Source: Mesocentrotus franciscanus
Taxonomy: Eukaryota > Echinodermata > Echinoidea > Camarodonta > Strongylocentrotidae
DNA: 64,000 nucleotides
Assembly: GCA_037976565.1 (NCBI GenBank)
Contig: CP137666.1
Span: 57,778,740 to 57,842,739, forward strand
Reading direction: 5' to 3'
In this document: one piece after another, positions 48,201-60,600 of the stretch
Layout of the letters: each line of letters opens with the position of its first letter
How positions within the stretch are numbered: the first letter of the stretch is position 1
The notes under the pieces: generated by a model
The model's database searches: none
What the model was told of the DNA's origin: nothing
What the model saw: the letters and a program-made list of their open reading frames with translations, nothing else
Program-made: the position numbers and the translations under genes

Positions 48201-51200
48201 GGGAACAAGAAAGACGGCCGGGTCACGGAGGGTGCAGATTTTCAACAACAACAACAACAACAAATATTTCAAAAAGAAAGAGGGTATAATTTATATAATG
48301 CACCTTTACTCGAGGCAATGATCCAACTTCACTTTTATATGGCCAATGCATAATGCATAATTAAACGTACTATAAGATACGCAATTCCGAAATTATTGGG
48401 GCAAATTGCCCCCCCCCCCCTACTCCGATCGACGCCCCTGCCAAGGGCCAGTGCAGAAACTTAGTCCGAACTGAAAACCTTCGTTTATGTTGAGTTGAAG
48501 GTAATCATGGTAATAACAAATTGTTGAAAAAATCACTTGTGTTGTTTTCATCTGGGAACTTCTTTAATGTCGCAAAGCACGGGTGAAGCATTTCCTTAAT
48601 GTTGGAGCAGAAATACTAAATATTGCACGTATTGATCGATCTATACTTATTTAACACATTTGAAATTACCCCTATTTTTCTTCTTCAGGTACCCATATAC
48701 ATGTACTATGCATTTAGTTTATTTAAAGTCATGCCACAAAATAAAAGGGATTGTTTGAGTTATTCCTAACTTTAATGTGCCTCGGAATAGTTTTAATAGA
48801 TAGATGCTTGGCACCATGTAAGTAAGTTATATTTTTTATTCTTATAATAAGTTTTAAGGACGAATGCACACGAGCTATAAAACTATAAAACAGACCGAAC
48901 CAACGTTTTACATTACCCATAAATTATGGGGAAAACTCGGTCAGTTTGGAGTCGGTTCGGCGGTAATCCCCTTCTTGCCACCTACATAATATGCCTCGCT
49001 TATTTCTTTCTTATATGCCTTCTCAAGTAGATGTTATGATTACTCGTTAGCTCCACCGCTTTGATGCAGGTACAGGCCAAACATCACAAACCACCGCGGC
49101 TCAGTGCAATATAAACGCTATAATAGAAAGTCGGTATACTGAGAGAAAGCCGCCGAATTCGTCTTTTCCTCACTCTGCTAAGTTGTAATGAAAGGACAGA
49201 AGTATACATAGCGATAAAGCTCACAAAAGCTATGAGGTTTATCAAATACTTTTGAGGTAAAATTTCATTATATGTACGTGTATAATTATGTCATCCTACC
49301 TTAGGAAATGTGCCGTATGACTCCTTCTCTACCATGCCAAACAAATCAAAGAGCTATTACAGATTTAACCAATTAATAAACAGTAGGTTTCCGCAGGTGA
49401 GGGAGTGAGTTTTATGTTAGCTACATGCGCATGCAACAGTTTTCATAAAGGTTCATGAGCTGGTAGCATAGCGAGCCAAGGCAAAATGTGGTGAACTTAT
49501 AGCAAGATGTGCAAAGCAAGTCTATGGGAGCAGTAACCGATATGCTTCTGTTTGGGAGAAATATGTTCCTCGTATTTTGAAAATGATGAATTAACAAAGA
49601 GCAATCGAATCAGAAAAAAATATCCATTTACAATATTATTGATAATCATCATTGTCTCACAAAACAACGACCAGACTTCACAATGCCATTGTGCACTATC
49701 AATATACTGCGAAGTGAAAGAGAAATCATCATGTGGTTGTGTGAACCAGCAAAGATGACTATAAACAACAACAATACCAGCAAAAACAACTTTAATCTTT
49801 CAAACGAGAGAAAGTTATTCAAAGTCGTTAAAAATCTATTATATTTCCCTTTTTTCAGTTCTCATGCTTGATAATATACAACTGATAGAGGGGCAGTTGC
49901 CCTAACTCCCAAATCTCCACCGTGACATCTAAAACAAACATTGAAAGGAAACAGGTACGGATGGACTGGGAATTGATGACCGTTTGTTATTATGTCACGC
50001 GATCCTTTCAACAGTGTCGATAAGCAATTAAAAAACGTACTTTTGTACTAGAATTCATAAAATATACTATTGGTACTACTATTTGTGAATAGTCTGCAAG
50101 TACTGACCCAGACTAAGTTTAGAGTGAATTCCCAGCATGCAGTTTTCCTGAATTCCTGACTTGAAACCGATCTTCATTTTGCAAATCACAAAAAGTAATC
50201 TGGCATGACATAAAGTGTATATACCAGGCTACTAGCAGTTTCTTATTGTATGACTGAATATGACATAACATAATATTTCATAGTATAATAATTATTGACA
50301 TCGACATGTATATACACTTACAGTCATTTAAATCCAATAAACTACACATTCATATAATCTCGTACTTTCAGTTGTCTTATAAAGCAGATTCTGATAGTCA
50401 TGTGTTATGTGAAAGCAAAACCTGAAATGTTTTCTTACAAACCTTTTGCTGATTACTAGTATGTTATCCCAGAGTGAATTAAACTTGTATATATCAAACC
50501 ATATCGTGGTACTAATTTCCACTCATTAGCAGCCCTCATACACTTTAGGTTGTAAGGGCGGATCAGGATTTTGGAAACGGGGCACAATATTTAAATACAG
50601 CAAAAAACACAGAAGTTCATCACATCTTTCTTAATTTAAGCAAAAACTCTGACAAGCAACAAAAGGCAAAGAAAGTCTACTCAAAATTTCAAGTGCCTAT
50701 CGGATCTATAATTTGTAAAAGGGGTATAAACACAATAAACGGAACATTTCTTTTATTTTAGTTAAGGAATACAAGTTTGGTTTTAAAGGGGCACGAGCCA
50801 GATTTTCCTCCACCCCCAAAAAAATTATCAGTGAGAGAATGATAAAAGGCGCTGATTATCTACGAACGATGATACCAGGCGCGGATCCAGGATTTCTTAG
50901 GGGGCCCAAATTTGAAAATGTGCGAGCCAAATATTGGTACGTAATGGTGACCACTAAAGCAGTGGCGTAATGAGAAAAGTCGTTTGGGGGGGGGGAAGAA
51001 AAAAAATCCGCATCACCACCACTCTTACATGCAGGCCCTGCTGAATGTTTTTCAAAGTGGGTGGGGGGAGGCTTAAGTATTTACGATCAGGTAGAGCGTA
51101 GCGTAAATCGGCATGAGGCCTAGAGGGCTCAAGGGGCGGAGCCCCCGGAAGCTCAGGGGGTATGGGCATTTAATTACGGTCAGATGAGCATATTTTTATA

Positions 51201-54200
51201 CCTTATTTGTGGCACTGGCAGGACACTAATTGGCGTTGGGTCCAGGGGGCAGAGCCCCCGGATGCTTAAGGGTTTTAGGCATTAAATTACCGTAAGATGA
51301 GCATCCAGGGGGCCGCCTTTGGGCCCTAGGTGGGGTCCAGGGGGCAGAGCCCCCGGAAGCTCAGGGATTTTAGGCATTTAATTACGGTCAGATGAGCATA
51401 TTTTGATACCTTATTTGTGACACTGGCAGGTCACTAATTGGCATGGGGTCCAGGGGGCGGAGCCCCCGGAAGCTCAGGAGTTTTAAGCATTAAATTACGG
51501 TCAGATGAGCATCCAGGGGCCCGCTTTAGGGCCCTAGGTGGGGTCCAGGGGGCAGAGCCCCCGGAAGCTCAGGGGTTTTAGGCATTTAATTACGGTCAGA
51601 TGAGCATATTTTGATACCTTATTTGTGACACTGGCAGGTCACTAATTGGCATGGGGTCCAGGGGGCGGAGCCCCCGGAAGCTCAGGAGTTTTAAGCATTA
51701 AATTACGGTCAGATGAGCATCCAGGGGCACGCTTTAGGGCCCTAGGTGGGGTCCAGGGGGCAAAGCCCCCGGAAGCTTAGGGGTTTTAGGTATTAAATCA
51801 CGGTCAGATAAGCATATTTTGATACCTCATTATTTTGTGACACTGGCAGGTCACTATTCTTTCTCTTTTTCTTTCTATTTTTCTTTAATAAACCTTTTCA
51901 AAAAAAGGGGGAGCTCGAGCCCCCGAGCCCCGCCGTTCCGCGAGCCCTGACATGTAGGCCTCTAAATAAGCATATTTCTTGCCTGACTGTAAATTTGGGA
52001 ATTTGTCATTTTCCAACAAACGCATAAAAAGTATAATTTACTAAAAAGTGAGGAAAAATCCAGGAAAATTATGTCATTTTCAGCAAAATTTGTAAATCAC
52101 TAGTATCGAATTAAAAATAAACCATGCTTTAAATTCTATTTGGGGTCAGCTGCAGTAAATTGCACCTGAAATTGCATCATGCGCAATATAAGTTCCAAAC
52201 GCTTTCTTTCATACAAATACACAAAAAAGTTCCGAAAGCTTAAATGCATACTATTTCACAAGATGTAATAAAACAATATGAATAATTCTAATGATACACT
52301 TACATGCAAATACATGATCATTTTGGCGTTTCTTTCTGCCTGCCAAATAAATAAATAAAGACATTTGTACAATGATAGTTGTACAACGATGATAGAAGAA
52401 GCGATAAAAATCGCAACTGATCTTTCCTTATTTCCCCCTTTTCTTTTCTCCTTCCTCTATACTTTCTATCCCTTTCTCTCCTCTTTCCCGTTCCCTTCTC
52501 TTCCTTCTCTTCCTTCTCTCTCTCTCTCTCTGTCTCTTTTTATTTTTACCGAGGTGGGGGAGGAGGCAAGGGCTTTCGCCCCGATCCACACCTTGTTGGC
52601 GGGGAAAAACGCAACTGATCTCCCCCACCTTTCTTCTTCCTCTTTTTCCTTCCCCTTTCTCTCCTCTTCCCTTTCCCTTCCCTTCCTTCTCTCTCTTTTA
52701 AGTTTTCTGGGGGCGGGGCAAGGACCTTTTGCCCCCCCCGATCCACAACTTGTTAGCGGGAAAATCGCAACTGATATCCCCTTCCTTTCTTTTCTTCTTC
52801 CTCTATATTTCCTTCCCTTTATCTCCTCTTTTCCTTTTTCTTTCCCTTTCTTTCCTTCTCTCTTTTTTTTTGCTGGGGGAGGCAAAAACCTGGGAGTCAA
52901 GGCCCTTTCGCCCCCGATCTCCTTCTTTCCCCCTTTTTGCTGCTTCCCTTCTTTTTTTTTTCCCTTTCTCTCCTCTTTCCCTTTCCCTTCTTTTCCTTCT
53001 CTCTCTTTCCATTTTTTTGGCGGGGCAAGGCCCCCCCACTGGATCCGCGCCTGGTTCATACAGGCTGAACGCGACACAATGAACACATGATATATAAGAG
53101 TGTTTACTGAAAGAGTGGTGACCTTGATGACACAGATTGATAATCGAAGAAATACTATATACGGTACTTGATATGTTTGTCAAAGGCTGAATCAACACTT
53201 CCGATGGCACATATTCCCAGTGCAGTGCTCCCAAAATACACACTGATATTGTGAGACTATTACATTTGGTAAGTTAGTATCTTGCAATCCTTAAAAATGC
53301 GGCGGCCTAAAACTTGATATTCATCCACTCTTTTAAGATAAACTTGAGTTCTGGTAAATATAGAAAATAAATCATTCTCACAGAATCCAACGAAACTTAC
53401 ACGAAAATGTTCAAGATTACAACTAAATGACATGTGCCAAATAATTTTTGCAGAAAATGTATAGTGGCTGAGTAATGAGCATAGAAAGATAAGGAAATCC
53501 GGGTAAGTAGGCCCGACACCCTGTGCTTAACACATGTCACTGTCCAAATGGGAGTTGTGGTTGTTATCGAAGATGATGTCCAGTAAGTTTTTGTGCGTTT
53601 TTTTTCACTTGTTCAAACACTGCCATTCTACTGCAGGATTGAACAAAAAATCCAGAATAAATCATTTCAATTTTCTCTCAAAATACGATTCACATACAAG
53701 AGCTCAATATTAGCTTTAAACAAAGATTGCTTGCGTTATACCGACAGGGACATAGCCGACGAAAAACTGTTGCTTCACCCCTCCCTCAAACATCAAAAAA
53801 TGGGTACAAGCTAATTAATCGGTGGTTTCCTAGCTAAATGGCGTGTGAAGAGTTTTGGTCGATCTTATTAATAATATTGGATTCTTATAATTCGTGCACG
53901 TATCCACCTTGCAAGGTGCTCAAGGCGCTCCAACATTACCCGGCTATGCTAGGCTGCCGATTTTGGCGCTCACAGCATTCAAGGAATTCCTTCCTACCGG
54001 TACCCATTTAACACCTGGGTGGAGAGTGGCAAGTGTAGATAAATGTCTTGCCAAAGGACATTAGTGCCGCGGCGGGACTCGAACCGCGGACCCTGTGATC
54101 CACAGTCCGACGACTTATCCACTACGCCACATCACCTCTATTATCATAATTTTCTTGGGGTGTGGGCGGGGTCTTTTATTTTATTCATTTTATCTGTTAA

Positions 54201-54637
54201 TTTGTTTACGTTTTCTTTTTACCGTTCACAAAACTTCATAACAGAGTACATCCAAATTAAAAAAACTTGATCAGAGACTTCCTTTCTCTTTTGCCTAATT
54301 GTGGAAAAGCTGTCAGCACACTTTTCGCCAAATTCGGTACGAAAAACCATTCCCCATTCAAAATTTTCCTGCGACGCCCCTGGATCTAAGAGTAAAGTTG
54401 AAACCGAAAAGAAAGTACAGTTGAGATGTGGAAGATGTAGGCCCTCAAGATAAACTTGTACCTTGATGACCCTATTACTACGTGCTCACTTTAACGTAAG
54501 CCATTCGTTGTCACGGATGATTTTATGTTTGTAATCTTTTTTTTGGGGGGGTCACTTTCTCCCTTTCTCCCTCCTTCCTTCCCTTCCTATTTCTTTCTCT
54601 CTCTCTCTCTCTCTCTCTCTCCTCTCTCCTCTCCCTC

Positions 54638-54668
<31 letters not shown>

Positions 54669-57600
54669 GTCTTTCTCTCTCCCCTATTTCTCCCTCCCTC
54701 TCTCGATTCCCACCCCACTCTCTCTCTCTCTCTCCCTCCCTCCCTCCTCTCTCCCTCCCTCCCTCCCTCCCTCCCTCTCTCTCTCTCTTTCTCTCCCCTG
54801 TCCTGTTTGATAAAACATAGCGGGAGGCATGTTCCTAGGTTACAGGTCATCCACATAATATATAGCTGTTTTAATACATGACTCCGTATTGAAAGTCATG
54901 GACGCTTCTCCGGCATTGCTCGGTGACGACATTATGATTTGCACAAACACAATAGTCACGTACATTGCATAGATCAGAGTCGGCCATTAATAAATACAAA
55001 TTTATTTCCAAACAACTGAATATACCTGTTATGAGTTAGATATGACATAAAGTTAGAACGCATGATACATGTATCAATTACTGCTATGTCGGTCAGTCTC
55101 GGCAAGGTTAAGGGTCATTACCGATTGTGAATTTTTGAATAAAGGTACGAATTTTGACTGTGCTATGAAAGAAAAAACATATCATTCCTTTTTCAGCAAA
55201 AAGGAAAATAAATTCTATTCAAATCGACCAGTTTAAGATTATAATTATCTAAACTGTACGTAGAAGTACAATGTTAATTGGTATCCAAACTTCCTCAACA
55301 CCCTTGTTCACAAACGCGTATTGAAATTAGATGTATGCTTCTACAACAATAGCTATCATTAACAACCACAAATGTTTACACTAAGCTTGCCAGACATAGC
55401 AACAGACTATGGCATATAACACGAGTTCCGGCCACTGAAATACAATAAATCACAATCATACTCTCAGTGTAAAACCGTCTATAAGATGGAATTCATAGCT
55501 AAGAAAACAATAACAGGTCATCGAATATTCGGAGGGAAAGTCATAAATTTGAATAGATTGGTAAGTTGAAACATGGCTGAAATAATCGCATTTCGTACTA
55601 TGTATTGCAATTTCTTCATATCTGTATGTGATCGAGTGTAACCACGTATAATCCCGTCCGAGTAAGACTTGGTCATATTTGTGCTCCTTGACAAAATGCA
55701 TGTTCTAGGTTTAGAAGAAGAAGAGTGAAATTACGATACGAACCACGAAACCGTTGTTAGCAGTAGCCATCTAAATTACGAATGATTCCTCTTTGACTGA
55801 TTTCGACAAGAAAGTAGCCCCACTAAACATCCGTTTCAGTAGTATATGCTGGTGTAGGACCGTCACTTGTAACCGCTTCTTCTGGTATTGACCGACCGGA
55901 AGATTTTGGAGGCGTTTTCAAAATCTGAATCCAACCAGTGGTGTCACAAGCTGACTTTTAAACCCTATGGCATTGCCCCGGAAAGTACATTGTTCATCAA
56001 GCATTCATTGCTCTTGTAAGTACCTATTCTATAATTCTTTGCTTCTTTGGTCAAATCATTTTAATTCTCTTTAGAACTTTGACCGTTTCCGTGATATAGT
56101 GGGTAGATAGCAATCAACATTCTTGAACGTTTTGTCTGACCCAACGGAACAATATGGTCAAGGATTGGATCTCTTTGGTACCAGGTTCAACGACAGCTAT
56201 TGTCACCTCTATCCCCATTTTGCTGAAAGATAGACTGTCAGATACACCTCTCAACAGTGACGTAGTTACAGGGGCAAGTGACCCTATTAAAAACGGAAAT
56301 TTAATAATAAATAGACCGAAAGATATATACAAGCATTGAATTTCTTTGGTATCAGGTTCAACGACAGCTATTGTCATCGTCATCCCCATCCCCGCATTGG
56401 TGAAAGATGGGCTGTCAGATACACCTCTAAACAGTTACGTAGTTAGGGTGCATGCCAACCCCTCCCCCGTGGCGAAACAAAGAGAAAGAGAAAAAAAGTA
56501 CTGACCAATATAGTCAAGGACTGAATCTCTTTGGTATCAGGTTCAACGACAGATAATGTCACCCATCCCCCCTTTGCTCAAAGACGGATTGTCAGATACA
56601 CCTTGTAACAGTGACGTAAATACGGGGACACATGACAAGTGCCCCCCCCCCCTCCATAAAATAGTAAAAAGAGAGAAAAATAATGAAAGAAAAAGGAAGG
56701 AGAGTGGAAAAGGAAGGTAAATTATAAAAAACCACCCTCCAACACCCTCCTCCTGGTCGGTGACGCTCTTATTATATTGCTGTATTATAATTATATATAC
56801 ATTCAGAAGTGAATAAATAGATGGAATTAATGAAATGAAATAGTCCATATTTTATTCACCGAGTATGACTGGTGGTCAAAAAATGATGCCAGTGTCCCTT
56901 GACTAACTGGGCCTACGATATGCCACTGCTCCCCCCCCCCTCCATCAGCCAAGCTAATGACTCGCTAGCCCAATTTAGACATGGATGATGTTTGGAAACA
57001 GACAACGTTAATCTGCATAATCCTATGGTGACAAAACAGCCGTGAACTAAACCCCCAGTCAAATTTTGTCGATCTTTGTTAGTGAACATCCTTGATCTTT
57101 TGCTACACTGTGTTGTGATCTCGATCTAGAATTCAAGGAAAAAATAATTACTATGGACTTTCTGAATCGTTCTGATTATTTTTCGTCTTTTCTTGGTCTG
57201 ATGGACTTCGTTCAAATCGTCTGGATTCGTGGAGGTGCTGCGACAATTTTAGAATGTTCGAATATCATTACGTACTTGCGACTCAAAACGAATTCATGAT
57301 AGTAAGTGGTTCTGCATGGTGCGATATCTACCGCGAGGATCAGGAGAGGAGACAATTACGACCGTGAACACATTGTCAAAGAGTGGCTGAGTTTTTACGA
57401 AAACTTTAATAAACTATCATAATATCAATGCATATAAATGGAGTAAAACCTTATCTTAGTCCAGAGGCGGCCCTCCCGGGGGGCAGGGGGCACAGTGCCC
57501 TCCCACTTTTTCAAGCACCCAAAAAGTGCCTTTTTTCACATAGAAAAAGTGCCCCTTCAACTTTGTAAGAAGTGCCCCTTTTTACATAGGAATAGTGCCC

Positions 57601-60600
57601 CTTTCACTTTCACAAGTGCCCTTATTAATTTGTAAAAGTGCCCCTTCCCCTTTTCAACTCTGATAAGTGCCGTTTTACTTCGAAAAGTTCCCATTTTCCT
57701 TGCAATAAGTGTCCATTTTCCATTCTCATTAGTGCCCTTTTTAATCTCTAGTAAGTGCCCCTTTTCAGGTACGAGAAGTGCCTCTTTTCACTTATGATAA
57801 GTGCCCCCTTCACCTTTGATAATTGCCCTATTCAAATCTGAGAGGTGCCTCTTTTACTTTGACAAGTGCCCCTTTTCCTTTGTAAGAAGTGCCCTTTACC
57901 TTTTAATAACTACCCCCATTTTAACTCGGATAACGCACCTTATATTTTCACATGTGCCCCTTTTCCTTTCGAATAAGTGCCCCTTTTCCTAATGATAAGT
58001 GCCCCATTAAAAAAGAGCCCCTTCCCCTTCTCATAAGTGTCCTTCTCTTGTAAATGACCCTTTTCAAGTACGAGAAAATACTCCTTTTCACTTCAGATAA
58101 GTGCCCCCTTCACCTCCGATAGATGCCCCCTTTGAAATTTGATCGGTGCCCATTTTCTTTCAGCTAATGCATTTTCCATTATTATAAGTGCCCCTTTTCA
58201 TTTACATAAGTGCCCCTTTTCATATCTGGTCATTGACCCTTTTCAGGTGCGATAAGTGCCTCTTTTCACCTCTGATAATTTTCCTTTTAACAATGATACG
58301 TGCCCCTTTTCCTTTCTAATAAGGGACTTATCCCTTTTCATAAATGCCCCTTTTCACCTCTTATAAATGCCCCTATCAAAATCTGACGTGGGCCCCTTTT
58401 CTGTCGACGAATGCCCATTTCCTATTCTCTTGACTTACTTTTTTCATCCCTGGTGAGTGCCTGTTTTTTAGGATGTATGAAGTGTCCCATTTTCACCTCT
58501 GATAATTACTCTTTGTACTTTGACACATGCTCCTTTTCTGTTCTGATAAGTGTCCCCTTTTCCTCTCATCATTAAACGCGCCCCTAATTTCAAGCGACTA
58601 AGAGCAATTTCCCAAAGCTCGCTCGCTACGCTCGCATGCATCTATAGATAATATACTTATGTTACTTATCAAAGGTCTTTTCAGTCTTCCGTTATGAGAA
58701 TGTGCTTATAACCCCATCAGGATTGGGTTTTTTCCTCTTTATAAGATATAATTTTTCGCACTGCGACCTCACAAATCTTTAAAATTTTCCTCGCTCGCTT
58801 CGCTCGCTCGCAAATAAATTTTAAGACCATCACACCAAACTGCAAAGTATGATGCTTAAGCAATATCTTGTATGGTGTATAAAGTGAAACAAATATTGAA
58901 ATAATCCCTGATAATGTAATCACAATGTAGGGGTATATACCAATGTCTAAACAATTGTATATTTTCGCTTTGAGATTTCCCTTTGTAGGTGCCCTTTTTC
59001 CAGAAAGTGCCCTTTTTCTTGGTGCCCCCCACTTTGGAAGTCGCTCGACCGCCCCTGTATCTTACCATATAAGTTCCATCCAGCTCTCAAGATACATTCA
59101 GTACCGCAACTCTTGAAGCTCTAGTAAAAGCCGACATTATTCAGACAACGTTGTTACTTATAATTTGTCAGGTCGATGAAATGGAGTGCAAAAAAGTGCC
59201 GAATTTTTTGTTGGTATATGACTCATTATTGTTTGACATAACTCTATGAATTTCTGGATATAAGGGCACCTTAATGGCACCTTCATGCGCAACCCACCCT
59301 GTTCACCCCTACCACCATCACACTAATCTTCCTGTGAATGTTAAGTTCGAAAAAGGTCCCAATTCACAATTGAGCCATTAAGCCATAAAATATCTCCAAA
59401 AGAAGCCATGAAAAATACCCTTTTAAAGTGCTATCCAGTAGATTGACCTTTTTGTAGACAGTTTTCCTTCTGATGTGTATTGGCATGTTTTTATTTTTCT
59501 TCTTCATCGAGCCATGAGCACATTAGTTACGTGCAGTTAGCGCATTATAAATACCTCATAAAGGTGTCGTAGTCGAGAGGTGTAAACCCCCCACTCAGTG
59601 CTATTTAGGGTACGCGTATGCATGTTCCCTCCCTTTGAAAACATCCTTTAAGTCCGGTGTTTAAAGTCAATACGGGCCGATTTTTTGTGTGTATTAAAAG
59701 CCGGACTTTGTGGTCAAAATATACATATCCAATATTATCATTAGTATTATATTATCAGTAATATCATTACCATTATTATTTTATTATTATCCCATGCCGT
59801 AGCTACGGGGACATGGAAACATGTGAGCCCCCTCCCCGAATGGAGATAAGACTGATAAGACTCCCTCTTCCTTCCTCACCTGCCTCAACGGAGGCCTTGC
59901 CAATTCGAATTTCATCTAACCAGTATACGACTGGTGCCCCCCTACGCCTGTATTGATACTCAATAGATAGACCCAGGTTACTACACTGTGTCTTTTTAAA
60001 TTATGAACGGACAAATTGTGATGACTTATTCGAAACTAATTCCAAGATAAGACTATTTGTTTGTTATCTGCACACACACAACCATGACAACTGTGCTTTC
60101 TTTATAACATTGAAAGTCAATCAAATTATGAGCTGTTTTTATTATTAGACGTCTCTAAACATGCTGATGAATGGCAAGATACTACGGGTTTTGTTAACAC
60201 ATGCAAAGCTTTCGTTTTCATAAAGAGATAAATTTATGCACAACACATGGGCACCCCATAAATTAAACGTCAGATTCATTAGATATAATGTCCCTGATTA
60301 GCCATGTCTAATCTCCACACAGCGGTGAACTTCAAGTTCATTTTAGAATGTTGTCAATGTACGAAACCAAAAGCAAATCACTTCATAATTATATACTATC
60401 ATAATTATTTAGGCATGCGTCATTACTGTATACATAGCCTGTAAACATGATCATCCTACACGTTTGCACAATATCAATAGATTCCTGAATTGAAAACAAA
60501 AGTCGTGAAATGCGGGAGAATGACTAACAAAGTAAACATTCTTCGCATGGAGGAATAAAAACAAGAGGTTTGCTACAGTGTTCTACTAATGCCATGGAAG

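Larger units (their letters stand above)
50876..53053. mobile_element. 2.2-kb hAT-like element with 15-bp perfect terminal inverted repeats
   Basis: CAGGCGCGGATCCAG starts the element and CTGGATCCGCGCCTG ends it. The flanking 8-mers GATGATAC and GTTCATAC agree at six of eight positions, a decayed target duplication. Interior: a CAGTGGCGTAATGAG terminus-like motif (50959), about seven GGGGTCCAGGGGGC(A/G)GAGC units (51120-51850), then three pyrimidine-rich units. No transposase frame. Confidence 0.85.

Noticed and set aside
52365..53090. A 241-codon open frame on the plus strand and a 206-codon frame opposite
   Set aside because: Both run through pyrimidine-rich tandem units inside a transposon; the composition (F/S/P/L or E/K/R) is that of the repeat and no domain is present.
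54070..54139. Possible functional tRNA gene with good A and B boxes
   Set aside because: The acceptor and anticodon arms do not fold as a complete tRNA and the sequence continues into a SINE body shared with 23167-23460.
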